From Spirometra erinaceieuropaei (lineage: Eukaryota > Platyhelminthes > Cestoda > Diphyllobothriidea > Diphyllobothriidae), in contig CACRXP010000312.1 in NCBI GenBank assembly GCA_902702965.1, forward strand, positions 516,773 to 580,772: a DNA stretch of 64,000 nt, given 5' to 3'. The notes beneath the pieces are model-generated. The model worked only from the letters and a program-made list of their open reading frames with translations. It had not been told where the DNA came from and did not search any database. The first letter of the stretch is position 1; the number at the start of each line of letters is the position of its first letter. A program made the translations under genes and the position numbers. Shown in pieces: positions 11,961 to 22,336 of the stretch.

Positions 11961-12859
11961 AACACATAAGGGTAGTGGTGGCACAATGTTTGGAGAATGC
12001 GAATGTCCTGCCGTGGCGTGCCTGCCGATTCTAAGGGTGCTCGCATCTATCTAAGATTGTTGCGCGTTGTGCCGTAATTGTTTGACCGCTCGCACGTTAT
12101 TTTTTATCGGTTGCCGTTTGTGATGCCCGTTGCGGGTGTGAGTTCGAGACGTCAGGAAAGTGAAATTACTGTTTAAATGACCCTGTTGTCGTCTTCTCAA
12201 ACAATACATTGCGGCCACAGCTCAATCTGCTGGACAAGACGTGGTCGTAATATCTGAAACAGAAGGCGGGACTGTGATCTTGAGGAGAAACATCAAGCGA
12301 ATTAGGTTTTATTTCGGACATGTATGAAATCCACTCCTCTCCACACGCACGTCTACCTAAAAATTTCAGATTTTTACCAAACATTCCAGTAACCTTCCAC
12401 AGTCCAGCGACCCAGCAGAAGTAGTCACTGGATTAAGTCAGACAGAAATCCCGTTCAACACGTCAACTTAATTTGCTTAGAAAGCTGGTGCCAATTTTGT
12501 TTTACAATTGCAAAAATTCCCCTGGAGGAATTCAGAAGAGCATTTGGCGAGCATACGAGTGCTTCCGACAAGTTCTCATCGGGCCAGCACAGTTATATGG
12601 GGACGAGATGCAAAATGAAGCGTGTGAATGATAAGAGCAGTTGATTAGAGTCCGTCTATTTATACCAGCGGGGTGTGTGAATGAGGGAGAAAGGGAGAGG
12701 GAGCAGTAAGCGGCAGTGTCACATGGCGACGGGGAGGACGGGGGCACGGATCGATGCGTGCAGTTAATCGATATTAGGCCACGGTGGACACGGAGAGTGC
12801 TAGTGGTCTTTCCGCGTGCTCAGAACCGGCCTCCATAGCCTGATGATAGTGACGGTGGG
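11961..12859. other. No recognised feature
   Basis: Mixed sequence with no recognised domain. It lies downstream, on the minus strand, of the remnant at 13001-13660 and may hold that element's decayed end. Confidence 0.35.
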
Positions 12860-13000
12860 ATTTTATTTCATAGCCGTACCCGCAGTAAAGAACCCCCAGC
12901 CTAACCCCAAACCTAACCGCCAACCCCAACCCTTAACCCTAACTCCTAACCCATAGCCCCTAATCCCTTACCCCTAACAGGTACGGTTACGAAATAAGAT
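12860..13000. mobile_element. Short TIR element with telomere-like core, inserted in a retroelement remnant
   Basis: Left end ATTTTATTTCATAGCCGTAC and right end GTACGGTTACGAAATAAGAT are imperfect inverted repeats of about 20 bp. The interior is almost entirely CCTAAC/CCCTAAC-type units (about 12898-12978). On the minus strand it interrupts a GIY-YIG lineage-2 frame just after AEAIKAR, so it arrived after that retroelement. Confidence 0.6.
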
Positions 13001-13660
13001 CTGGCCTTAATGGCTTCTGCTGGTACAAGCAAGCGCTGACCCAGTTGTTTGGGGTAGCGAGGTGGGACCGCGTAAACCACACGAAGGCGTCGTTGGAGTT
13101 CACACGATGTCCAGAATCAACCATGTGTGCGAGGATGACGCTGTTTATGCTCTTAGCTTCACCTTTTCACAGCCATGTATGGTATGTGTTCTCGTATTCT
13201 TGTGAATAGGCACCGACTCCTACAACCAATAGAACCCGCTCCATAGGAGCAAGTAAAGGAGTAAATTCGCATAGACGTGGTCTGAATTGGTAGCCCACCC
13301 TTACCTTCTCCACGTAAGAGGGGGTTGGTCAAGAACAGTACTTAAACACCTACTGCCGGGAAGGTTCGTGAAATGGCTTGGTCAAAGCCTGTTCTGAGGA
13401 GTAAGCTCCCTGCGACCTCTTGAAAGGGGACTTTGAGGAACAGTGTTTTCTTTTCCGCCGTCGGTGTGATGAGTTTTGCAGGTCATTCGGTAAGATTCCT
13501 TAGAATAAATCTGTCAGAATAGCCATTTCGCGAAGCAGGTACTGGGTTCTTCTAGGTTCCTCATCAATGCTGTCTGCCGAACAGATTTTTGTAACCCAAA
13601 CAAAGGACTAGATTGCGTTTCGCCTGAAGGGGTACGAAACGGCGGCAGTTGGTATATTGA
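13001..13660 (-). pseudogene. GIY-YIG-type retroelement tail, best lineage-2 remnant
   Basis: Minus-strand reading, with stops and frame changes, gives in order: a linker with PFQEVAGSLLL and ISRTFPA; SFTCSYGAGSIG (the Y-x-C-x-C-G-A-x-YIG element); CLFTRIREHIP (R-I-x-EH-x-P); SINSVILAHMVDSGHRV (the H-x-x-D-S/T-GH box); NDAF; and YPKQLGQRLLVPAEAI ending in the AEAI helix. This order matches the nuclease region of PLE-like reverse transcriptases. The frame is cut at 13000 by the telomere-like TIR element. No RT core was found upstream. The broken GSIG in place of YIG and the internal stops mean it is inactive. Confidence 0.6.
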
Positions 13661-14184
13661 ACAGACTAGGCATCTTTTCACTATTTTATCTCGGAATAGG
13701 ACATTGTTACAGTACTGGCTGAGAATACGAGCCTCCGGTATTATACCACACTTCCCTGTTTAACTATACATTCACTGAGACTGTCTTTGCGAATTACAAT
13801 CTGCCGCAAGTACAGGACTAAACGACACCAACTGAGAATGCAAAGTGAAATAATTACCTGCTTAGAAGCAGTAAATACTGCACAGAACAAGTGCTTACTG
13901 AAATTCGAAACACCGGTGCTAGCTATTTCTTTTTGCTGCCTAACAGCTGCGAGTAGTTCAGCCAATTACTGCGTACTTCCAGCGTCCGCATGTGCTTTCT
14001 GGTTGAGATTCAAGTTTTTTTAAAGTAATATTCTAACTTGGACTGCTTTCTTGGGGACAAACCATTGCAGGCTCCGTCGTATCAACTTTCGCACGGAGAC
14101 TATAGAAATTGTGTCTCGCGGTATTTACTCCAGATTAAGGCATTAATTTTCAAACAGATTAAGAAGCTGAAATGACCAATGCAG
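13661..14184. other. No recognised feature
   Basis: Nothing recognised beyond short overlapping frames at 13741-14023. Confidence 0.4.
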
Positions 14185-14480
14185 TCTTCGCATCACAAGG
14201 TGCGCGGGTGGTGCCTTCGATCGGACCTCATTCTGATTGGTCAGTGTCGCCTGTGGGGGGGGAACCGCGCGCCTCAATTTTGTTCCCCTGTGGCGCCGTG
14301 CGTCTCCGTTGCATCGCCTTTTGCAGCAGTTGTTGAGACTGCGAAAGGGGGGAGGAGAGGGGAAGGGGGACGCGTGTTCGCGTCTCTATCGTAACAATTG
14401 TGGGACTGTGGTAGGAGTGATCTGCGTCGCAGAATCTACCATTGGTGACCCTAGCGCCCGAAGAGGTGGGCTGGTGGAGC
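14185..14480 (+). repeat. Possible solo LTR end plus primer-binding-like site
   Basis: A GC-rich patch ends in AATCTACCA followed at 14440-14450 by TTGGTGACCCT. A TGGTGACCC box right after an LTR end is typical of tRNA-Trp-type primer-binding sites of Ty3/Gypsy (CsRn1/Boudicca-type) elements of flatworms. No second LTR, gag or pol was found and the LTR start is not defined. Low confidence. Confidence 0.3.
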
Positions 14481-14859
14481 AACTTGATGAAACGTGTGTG
14501 GACGGTTGCTGTTTGTGTTGCGTCTGTTTACGTTCGTTTAAGTGAATTCTTAGCTAGCAGTAGGACCTCCAGTGGACGCAACAATGACACGTCGATAATG
14601 CCACTGATTTCGGGAAATGTCTAGGTAAGCATAATGTTTTTCCGGCGTATATTCATTTTTGCATGTGCTAGAATGGATCTACATTATGTGAACCGTATTC
14701 GAAGTATCAAGAAGAGGTTGTCATATGGTGGAAGGGCGCTTAAAGACCAAGTTACGTATTTGCCCGTCCCTTTCTGCTTTAAGGGTTAATCTGAAGCTGT
14801 TGCAGGCAGTCACACGGTGGCTAGTAGCATATGCAGAGACGGGAGAGCGTTAACGACAT
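14481..14859. other. No recognised feature
   Basis: Nothing recognised. Confidence 0.4.
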
Positions 14860-14975
14860 GGAAGGACGGGATGACGATTTCTGACATAGTGAACGTTGTA
14901 ATCCAGGCCTGGAATTTAAACGTCAAGACGCACAGCGCACTACCATTAAGCCACGAGCCATCCAGACATGGGGAC
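14860..14975 (-). mobile_element. Hammerhead SINE (family A) remnant
   Basis: The minus strand starts with a tRNA-like head (GGCTCGTGGCTTAATGG, A box type) and ends with GTCAGAAATCG...CATCCCGTCC, the 3' half of the hammerhead region seen in better copies. The B box and the CUGANGA box are lost. Confidence 0.4.
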
Positions 14976-14999
14976 AGGTATGGATGTCTGACGACGTTT

Positions 15000-15860
15000 A
15001 ATTGGCACAATAAAAGAAGAGCGTTCCCTAACCTCATGAATGAGCGTCTACTTCTTCCGCAGCCAATAGTTCCGATCGCAGAATACAGGACAACATGCCC
15101 GTGGCCAAGTGGCCAAGTGTTCGATAATTTAGCACTCAATGCCGAAAGACGTGAGTTCGAATCAAAGGCCATTTGGATCAGGATTTGTGTATAACAGGCT
15201 GATGACAGCCAGTAAACCGAGGGTTGTTTTCGAGGCCTCCCTCGTCCTTTTGAACACACAATCTCTTCTATTTGTATATATGTGTGCATTATTAAGCAGC
15301 GCGTGACCCTTATTTCTAGAGATTGGATTATTGATCGATCCCATTCTGCCCGCCGCTGACTAGGCTGGTTACGACAACGAACGTTGTGCCACAGAACAAA
15401 TACCACATGCAATACAAAGAAGGCCCATAACGGTAATAACACGACAGACGTACATAACCGTTTTAATGTCATTGCCAAATGGGGTAACCATAGGCCGGAT
15501 AGAAATATAGCACGTTTTCAACCAAAATGACTGACTGCCACGCGCCTTCTTGAGAGGACTTTATATCTTACTTCAGAAGGCACGGCATAGGTCTATGGCG
15601 TACAGACTATTGCTAATGACCATAAAGCTTCTGTCTGCGTCTGACGAGCTATAACTTTAACGAGCCTTATGTTTAATGTATATTAAAAGGAATATTTGAA
15701 AAATTTAATAAGTAAATGTTAGACCACGGTTCCCTAGGCCGTCTTTAGACTTGAAACAATGTGCGAAAATTAATTAACATTTCAACATGCTGAAAAATCG
15801 ATATTCATTTGGGGTTTTCTCCGGTGAGCGGCCGCTGTGAGTGTCGTTCGGTATGGATTA
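15000..15860 (+). repeat. Dispersed repeat D with tRNA-like head and decayed hammerhead
   Basis: Co-linear with 24550-25420 and, for its first part, with 25815-26260. It contains a tRNA-like head at about 15098-15165 (GTGGCCAAGTGG, then GAGTTCGAATC as B box), followed at 15202 by GGCTGATGACAGCC, a decayed hammerhead core. Later landmarks are CCCATTCTGCCCGCCGCTG and, at its end, TGAGCGGCCGCTGTG. It is probably a composite descended from the family A SINE. Confidence 0.55.
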
Positions 15861-15889
15861 TATATGTATGTAGATCGCATAGGTGAGAC

Positions 15890-16432
15890 AAATGAACCTT
15901 GGGTAGATTTATGCAGGCATGTTTTGGGCTTGTTTGCTTTATTCTGGCAATCATGACCCTGGACACCACCTGGGACCGGAGAAATAAACGTGCGCGCAGA
16001 CACACCTGAAGCAGTCGGTCCACCATTACCAGATGGGTCCTAAGCTATTCATCGAACCGAAGTTCATCAGTGTCTCGTCACCTTACATTCTCTGCCATTC
16101 TCTGTCAAGCATACGAAGCTTGTTTGTTTCGAGAAGCCAGTGAACCAGTGTGGGCCCATTCCTGAGTGAATAAATACCCGATCTACAGCGACAGGGAATG
16201 ACAGGTTGCGAGACACGGATGAACATCGGTTCGATGAGGTGCTTTTGACCAATCAGGTTGACCCCAGTTGCGCACCAGCTGACCCAGGTGTGCGTGTGCG
16301 CGCGTTTGTGTTTCGGGTCCCAGCCGGTGGTCAGGGTAATGACTGTTGGGATGATGGCAAACGAGCCGCCAACAATGCTGTATCAATATACCCCCAGATT
16401 CTCTCATCTCCCCTCTGCTATTATATCTTGGC
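15890..16432. mobile_element. Family B inverted element, hammerhead-like arms
   Basis: The two halves are inverted copies: about 15890-16108 reads on the minus strand much as 16190-16430 reads on the plus strand. Each contains a degraded hammerhead-like segment (plus strand about 16340-16386, minus about 15906-15951) and a B-box-like GGTTCGATGA. The centre has AAGCTTGTTTGTTTCGAGAA. It is related to 35884-36507 and 37250-37564 and ends in a short (TA)n-like run. Confidence 0.55.
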
Positions 16433-16446
16433 CAATATATATATGT

Positions 16447-16860
16447 ATATCAATCAGGTGGTACCGACAAAGACAAGGGAAATCGAAATGGCCATTTCTA
16501 GCTTATCAGCCGTCATCAGCCAGTCATACCCAACCCCAAGTGTGGCTCACTTGAGATTCGAACCCGGGATCTTTGGTCATGGAGTTTGACGCACTACCAT
16601 TGAGCCACGGGCCCGTTGTCCTGTCGGTTGTGATCGGGATTATCAAGTATGACCGTGGGCGCTCGCCGATCAGGTTACGGAACATGCTCGATCCGTTGTG
16701 CCTTGGGATTCATACTAGAACATTCGCAGGCAGTCGCACAGCGACAAGTAGAATTATGGAAATCAGGTGGTAGAGAAAAAGACAAGGGTTCTAGTATGAG
16801 CTCAAAGGCACAACGGAACGAGCATGTTAAGGAACATTATCGGCGAGCGCCCACTGTCAA
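16447..16860 (-). mobile_element. Hammerhead SINE (family A) with inverted partial duplicate
   Basis: On the minus strand the tRNA-like head (GGCTCAATGGTAGTGCG and a B box GGGTTCGAATC) lies at about 16555-16612 and the hammerhead region at 16481-16525. Beyond the head, 16645-16720 is repeated in reverse at 16785-16860 (both contain GGCGAGCGCCCAC or its complement), giving a large hairpin. The ribozyme keeps CUGAUGA and GAAA, but stems I and II have mismatches, so it is probably inactive. Confidence 0.65.
16481..16525 (-). ncRNA. Degraded type I hammerhead ribozyme in SINE
   Basis: Minus-strand order is GACUGG (stem I), CUGAUGA, CGGCU-GAUA-AGCUA (stem II, with a C-A mismatch and a G-U), GAAA, then AUGGCCAU (stem III with GGCC loop). 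The 3' strand of stem I (UCGAUU) no longer pairs well. Confidence 0.5.
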
Positions 16861-16861
16861 A

Positions 16862-16880
16862 ATATATATATATATATATT
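16862..16880. repeat. (TA)n run at a SINE/PLE junction
   Basis: A TA microsatellite lies between the SINE at 16447-16860 and the 3' end of PLE-1 (from 16908). Confidence 0.8.
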
Positions 16881-16907
16881 TTAAATAGCTGAGGCAGTGT
16901 GCATTCC

Positions 16908-17348
16908 GAGATAATATGAAGAGGACAGAATACTCGTCGGAAAAAATCGAGTTGTATTTGTGAATTTTCGAGCGGGTGACACCAACCCGTCGTCAGACGA
17001 AATAAACAGATGAGAAAGTGAAATGGTCAGACCAAATTGGTTGGCGTGACAGGGCAGCCAGTAATAGGTAAGCAACTAATGAGTGAAAAGGGGGATGGAG
17101 ACATAATTAGGCTAGGGTCTGTGGTGGAGGAGGGAAGAGGGAACAGTTGTGGCTCCATGTGTTAGAATGTAGGGGGGAGGTCGATCCAATGTGACTTCGG
17201 ACGGTGGACTTAATGATCGTCGATCCGGCGTGCGGCTAGGAGTCAGTGATCCAATGTAGAGGTGTTAGAGATTACGGTTGCGGTTCGCTGTGTCTGTAGT
17301 AGGGAGGGGGGTGGCGAAATAGTTCGATTATACAGGGCCCGGTATGGA
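16908..17348 (-). mobile_element. PLE-1 minus copy, 3' untranslated region
   Basis: It follows the stop codon of the PLE-1 frame and is closely similar to 19766-20178 (inverse strand) and 36524-36791. It contains pyrimidine-rich tracts, ATTAGTTGCTTACC and a hammerhead-like hairpin at 16966-16996, and ends next to a (TA)n run. Confidence 0.7.
16966..16996 (-). ncRNA. Hammerhead-like hairpin in PLE-1 3' region
   Basis: CUGACGA, one unpaired nucleotide, a GGGUUGG/CCCGCUC stem with a UGUCA loop (one mismatch), then GAAA. The extra nucleotide between CUGANGA and the stem is also seen at 20104, 36713 and 47576. A convincing stem I was not found, so activity is doubtful. Confidence 0.35.
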
Positions 17349-19013
17349 TTAGCGGCTGTTGTTAGGTCGTGGGCGCAAGTCAGTGAGGCGAGTACGCAGA
17401 CCTTCGTAATGGGCGTCCAGATCGACATGGCGATTGATGCTATTTGTGTTAGAGTGCCAGGCTTCGAGGAATTCTCAGGCCTATTTGGTGTTTGCCATGG
17501 CAACGATTTCAGTTCCTTCCCAATTGAAGCGATGGTCGCATTCAAGGACGTGCGCAAGCACGAGTGACAAAGGGTCACGTCGGCGGATGGTTAGTTTATG
17601 TTCGTTTATACGTGTCACAAGTCGTCGGCCTGTATGACCAACATAGTCACAAGAGCAGCTAGCACACGGGATTCGGTAGATGACATTGGTTTGCTGCTCC
17701 TCGGATAAATGATCTTTCACACGGGACAGGGTTGCGCGCAGGGAGGACGCCGGCTTATGGGCAATGAAGATACCAAACCGATTTAGTTGTCGGGCGATCG
17801 CCTCGGAAATACCCTGCATGTAGGGTAGAGAGTAGAATTTCCGTTGTTCGGGTCCCTCATTAGAACTAAAGTCTTGTGTCTGTCTCTGTTGTCTGAGACT
17901 ATTTTTCACAAAACTGGCCGGGTATCCCTTGAGTTGGAATAACCGATAAAGGAAAGCAAGTTCTTTCTTAAGTAAATCATCGTTGCTGCCGTAACGAAAA
18001 GCCCGGTGGAAAAGGGTTCGGACACAGCTCCTTTTATGAGCCGCAGAATGGTTGCTTTCGTACTTAAGAATGACGTCAGCACTGGAGTCTTTTCAGTACA
18101 CGCTCGTAGCAAGGCCGCCATCACTGAGCGTTCGGATACTAATGTCTAGAATCGGGAGAATGCCTCCTGTCGCCTTTTCCCGATTAAACTCGATAGCTGG
18201 GAAGACGCTATTCAGACTCAAATGAAATTGTTCAATTTCGCAGGTCTTCATGATAACAAACGTATCATCTACGTATCGAAGCCACATTTTCGGTTTAAAG
18301 GTTCGCATAACTTCCTCTTCTAGTTGTTGTAATACTAGTTCAGCTAATAGACTGGATATTGACGATCCCATTGGTGTACCCCTAACCTGTTGATAAAACT
18401 TTTCATCGAATTGGCAGTAGTTATTGAGACAGAGTTTCAGCATCTGTGAAACGTGTTGTGTTGGAATGCTGGTTGGATTATCTTGCAGGCGTCGTGTTTC
18501 GGTCTCAATCGACAGGTCATTTGGTATTGAGGAAAACAGGGCAACCACATCAAACGATAGAATACATTCATCAGGACTTACTTTGGGGCCTTGGATCTTC
18601 TGGAGAAATGCCTGAGAGTTTTTGATGCTATATTGTGAGCCATTGGCGAGGTGCTTCAGGTGCCTGTATAACCATTTAGCGAGGTTGTAGGTGGGCGATC
18701 CAATTAGCGGCACTATGATTCTCAATGGTGCACCTTCCTTGTGCACCTTTGGGAGGCCATATGCATGGGCTATTCGGGGTCGTTGAGAATCATGCGCTTG
18801 GAATCATCGGGGATTATGAGTTTCAGTCGAGTGAGCTCATTCATTTTCCTTTTTTACAGCCGCGGCTTGCTTTTTAGTCGGGTCCTCCGCGAGTGGTGCG
18901 TAGGCTTCCCTGTCGTTAAAGACTTGGTTCGCCTAGTTGACGTAATCACTCTTTTCCATGATGACGGTCGCTCCATTTTTGTCAGCAGACACAATCACTA
19001 TACTGTCGTCTGT
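17349..19013 (-). pseudogene. Penelope-like element RT + GIY-YIG, PLE-1 minus copy (broken)
   Basis: The minus-strand frame runs from the N-terminal SADKNGATVIMEKSDY motif through YGLPKVHK and the RT core to a GIY-YIG endonuclease. RT motifs are LSFDVVALFSSIP (A), RGTPMGSSISSLLAE (B), LRYVDDTFV (C, catalytic YVDD) and LPILDISI. The nuclease has VIYRIPC, DYVGHTGRR, R-I-NEH, HRFNWEGTEIV and EFLEAW with the expected glutamate. Breaks: an amber stop after MEKSDYVN, frame changes before YGLPKVHK, a TGA at 18093-18095 after the RT, and two stops just before EFLEAW. The 5' end is missing: at 19013/19014 it meets the inverted second copy. The EN-containing PLE assignment is secure; activity is lost. 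Confidence 0.85.
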
Positions 19014-19765
19014 CTTGCAACGAGCGTGTACCGAAAAGACTCCAGTGCTGACGTCATTTTTAATTACGAAAGCAACCATCCTGCGGCTCATAAAAGGAGC
19101 TATGTCCGAACCCTTTTCCACCGGGCTTATCGTTACTGCAGCAACGATGATTTACTTAAGAAAGAACTTACTTTCCTGTATCGTTTATTCCAACTTAACG
19201 GATACCCGGTCAGTTTTGTGAAAAATTGTCTCAGACAACAGAGACAGACACAAGACGTTAGTTCTAATGAGGGACCCAAACAACGGAAATTCTACTCTCT
19301 ACCCTACATGCAGGGTATTTCCGAGGCGATCGCCCGACAACTAAATCGGTTTGGTATCTTCATTGCCCATAAGCCGGCGTCCTCCCTGCGCGCAACACTG
19401 TCCCGTGTGAAAGATCCTTTATCCAAAGAGCAGCAAACCAATGTCATCTACCGAATCCCGTGTGCTAGCTGCTCTTTTGACTATGTTGGTCATACAGGCC
19501 GACGACATGGGACACGTATAAACGAACATAAACTAGCCATCCGCCGACGTGACCCTTTGTCACTCGTGTTTGCGCACACCCTTGAATGCGACCATCGCTT
19601 TGGGAAGGAACTGAAATCGTTGCCATGGCAAACACCCGAGAATTCCTCGAAGCCTGGCACTCTAACACAAATAACATCAATCGCCATGTCGATCTGGACG
19701 CCCATTTCGAAGGTCTGCGTACTCGGCTCACTGACTTGCGCCCACGACCTAACAACAGCCGCTAA
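19014..19765 (+). pseudogene. PLE-1 plus copy: 5'-truncated, GIY-YIG endonuclease part
   Basis: It starts abruptly in the RT-endonuclease linker (TSVYRKDSSADV) and continues through SFVKNCLRQQ, VIYRIPC, DYVGHTGRR and R-INEHK to REFLEAWHSN, closing at TAA 19763-19765. It is very similar to the same stretch of the minus copy (18113 downwards). A 4-nt deletion near 19600 (the minus copy has extra CAAT) shifts the frame between CDHRF and the REFLEAW segment. The long open frame beginning at 18741 is misleading: its first 90 residues are antisense to the minus copy's RT N-terminus. RT motifs are absent, as expected for 5' truncation. Confidence 0.85.
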
Positions 19766-20178
19766 TCCATACCGTGCCCTGTATAATCGAACTATTTCGC
19801 CACCCCACTCCCTACCCCAGACACAGCGAACCGCAACAGTAATCTCTAACACCTCTACGTTGGATCACTGACTCCTACCCGCATGCCGGACCGACGATCA
19901 TTAAGTCCACCGTCTGAAGTCACATTGAATCGTCCTTCCCCCCCCCCCCTACCTTCTAGCACATGGAGCCGCAACTGTTCCCTCTTCCCTCCCCCACCAC
20001 AGACCCTAGCCTAATTATGTCTCCATCCCCCTTTTCACTCATTAGTTGCTTACCTATTACTGGCTTCCCTGTCACGCCAACCAATTTGGTTTGACCATTT
20101 CGTCTGACGACGGGTTGGTGTCACCAGCTCGAAAATTCACGAGTACAACTCGATTTTTTCCGACGAGCCTTCTGTCTT
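19766..20178 (+). mobile_element. PLE-1 plus copy, 3' untranslated region
   Basis: Counterpart of 16908-17348. Relative to that copy it lacks 21 nt between two ATTTC repeats just before the hammerhead-like hairpin (near 20100), a likely slippage deletion. It ends at a (TA)n run. Confidence 0.7.
20104..20134 (+). ncRNA. Hammerhead-like hairpin in PLE-1 3' region
   Basis: CUGACGA (20104-20110), one nucleotide, GGGUUGG (20112-20118), loop UGUCA, CCAGCUC (20124-20130), GAAA (20131-20134). The stem pairs fully with G-U wobbles. The boxes match the hammerhead core except for the extra nucleotide. Flanking UUCGU and ACGAG could form a stem I, but the nucleotide at the cleavage position would then be G, which is unfavourable. 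Confidence 0.4.
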
Positions 20179-20191
20179 ATATATATATATA
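20178..20191. repeat. (TA)n run
   Basis: TA microsatellite between the PLE-1 3' end and a family B fragment. Confidence 0.8.
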
Positions 20192-20262
20192 CTGAATCAA
20201 GAGTGGGCGCACACCGATCTATGGCTTCTCGAAACAGACAAGCTCCGCTTAAATCCTGAGGC
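20192..20262 (-). mobile_element. Family B end fragment
   Basis: The minus strand reads AAGCCATAGATCGGTGTGCG, the terminal segment of the family B element (compare 36470-36507 and 37515-37549). Confidence 0.5.
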
Positions 20263-20538
20263 GTCGAACTTGTATCAGTCTTTCGCACTTCCCAAATGTT
20301 ACAGTTGGGAAATACGTTTTGTTTCTTACAACCTGAAGCACTGAGCCTAGTGGACCGGATTTGACGGGCGACTTAATAGGTTCACGTACAACAGAATAAC
20401 AGACAGTGAAAAATCCGTCTTTTTGATGATCATTAGCATGACAGTGAGGCGGTTAGTTTTGACGATATTCACTGTATAGTCCACACCAGGATGATAACAG
20501 GGACGGAGACATGCGCGTGGATTAGTTTATAATGATAG

Positions 20539-20690
20539 TCGACTTGCACAGCATCTACTGCACTCCGTGCCTCAACCCAACCTAGACCCGTTGCCAGGAC
20601 ATAGTCAAGAAGACCGAAGATGGGAGGGGGCGCAGGTGACTGGTGCGGCCCGAAAATTACAAGGCTGCATTTGGCCTTAAACTGTTAGGG
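20539..20690 (+). repeat. Dispersed GC-rich repeat, family F
   Basis: It shares CTTGC(A/G)CAGCATCTAC and AGTCAAGAAGACCG with 38190-38400, 54945-55100 (minus) and 61690-61905. No coding signal was recognised. Confidence 0.5.
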
Positions 20691-20699
20691 GGGTATTGC

Positions 20700-21110
20700 T
20701 TCCCAAAACTGTGCCGAAATCCAGAATTGTGCAACTATTTACCGTAGTGACAACACTGGTAAAATCTAAAAGACCAGGCACGCGTGTTTTGCCGATCTTG
20801 TGCCTCTGTCTGTCGCAGCTGCGAGGGATTCGGCTCATCAGTGGGACCACCAACATTCACGGTGTGCTTTCTCGCTTTTGGCTTGCACCTGTGTTGTCAG
20901 TACGGCGAATAATTACACAGTTTTATACTACTTGCTGCCTGTTAGCGGTTTGTGAATATTACGCGACTATTCCGCAGTGGCTGGTGGATTTCAGCTCACA
21001 TATACATATATAATTTCGGAGCATGCCGGGAAAGGTCCAAGTTGACGCATTAATTTCCTGGGAAATTAAAACAGGCAATGCTAGGTCTGCAATACTGATC
21101 ACAATTCCAC
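20700..21110 (+). repeat. Dispersed repeat, family E
   Basis: Second copy of the repeat at 8135-8760. Shared blocks in order include GACAACACTGGTA, TTTTGCCGATCTTGTGCC and GCATTAATTTCC. Confidence 0.5.
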
Positions 21111-21353
21111 AAACTTACATTCGACGAACACTCTGTTTGCACATGCACGTTGTTGGGATCTAATAGTTCCCATATATTCTTCAAATCCACAATAGTAATA
21201 TAGGTCCCTATGTTTAAAATTTGCGAATATGGATAGACGGAACCTGTGGGAAACCCGAGTATCTAAGGCAAGGCTTCGACGAAGGGAAATGCCTGTGGAC
21301 AGCTGAGAAAAAAGAAGATAAGGATAGGTTGTGTAACGCAACTAGGTTTAGCA

Positions 21354-22336
21354 CAGTGAGTGACCTATCTCATGAAATGTTGGCAGAAATTCTAAAATGC
21401 GTTTTCGCTAAGAAGGATTACTTGGTCGCAGTTTTGATACTGATTATCTTGTGGCATACTCTTATGACATTTCGGACTTGGCAGGATGTCGGCTATTAAA
21501 TGCACTTCCTTTCAATCTCCTGTAGAAAGCGTGCTCGGTAAAAAATGACTACTTATGTAGCATGCATTTTTCCCATTGATTTTCCATGGACTTGGAAATT
21601 CAAATATATTTTATAGAAACCATAAACAAAAAATGCTTTCTTTTAATCAATCAATAGAAAATCACGTCTTCTTTATGTTTTATACTTAGGAAAGAAGTAT
21701 AATTAGGTTTTAAAAAGTTTACTAATTGCCGAATAATTTGGAGCCTGATCGTTCGTTGCCTTCGCGCTTAGTGATTTCACTCTACAAGGTGCATGCGTTC
21801 CGCGTAAAGAAAATCCCATATTTTTCTATGTCATTAAAGAGATCTCACACAGAGTCCATAAAATTTTGCAATGGATGCGGACCATGTTGTTGATTTCATT
21901 GGTAAACGGCCAGGTACGATGCTATGTGAATGGACATTTCGCGTTCTTAAAAAGTCTCATACTTAGAAACTTTTTTAAAACCTAATTATACGCCTTCCTT
22001 AAGTATAAAATTTAAAGAAGACGTGATTCTTTATTGATTGACTAAAATAAAGCATATTTTTGTTTGTGGTTTCCATAAAATATATTTGAATTTCCAAGAC
22101 CATCGAAAATCAATGGGAAAAATGCATGTTTCTTAAGTAGTCATTTTTTACAGAGCACGCTTTCTACAGGAGATTGAAAAGAAGTGCGTTTAAAAGCCGA
22201 CATCCTGCCAAGTCCGAAATGTTATAAGGGTATGCCACACGATAAGCAGCATTACAACCTCGACCAAGTAATCCTTCCTAATCGAAAACGCATTTCAGAA
22301 TTTCAGCCATTATTTCATGAGATAGGTCACTCACTG
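21354..22336. mobile_element. Family M foldback MITE, well preserved
   Basis: A 983-bp element beginning CAGTGAGTGACCTATCTCAT and ending with its reverse complement, with TA at 22337-22338 (left TA mutated). The arms of about 370 bp (to about 21725 and from about 21965) pair over nearly their whole length. The centre carries CCGAATAATTTGGAGCC, shared by all copies. CAGT ends with a TA target indicate the Tc1/mariner class; no transposase is encoded. Confidence 0.8.

Noticed and set aside
12898..12978. True telomere or subtelomere
   Set aside because: Units are degenerate, the patch is under 100 bp and is enclosed by inverted ends within a retroelement remnant.
14810..15478. 222-residue minus-strand open frame as a gene
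   Set aside because: It runs through a SINE remnant and repeat D, has no recognisable domain, and is opposed by another open frame.
18741..19871. A single 376-residue protein
   Set aside because: The first ~90 residues are antisense to the RT N-terminus of the minus PLE-1 copy; the real homology starts at 19014, and a 4-nt deletion shifts the frame before the catalytic glutamate.
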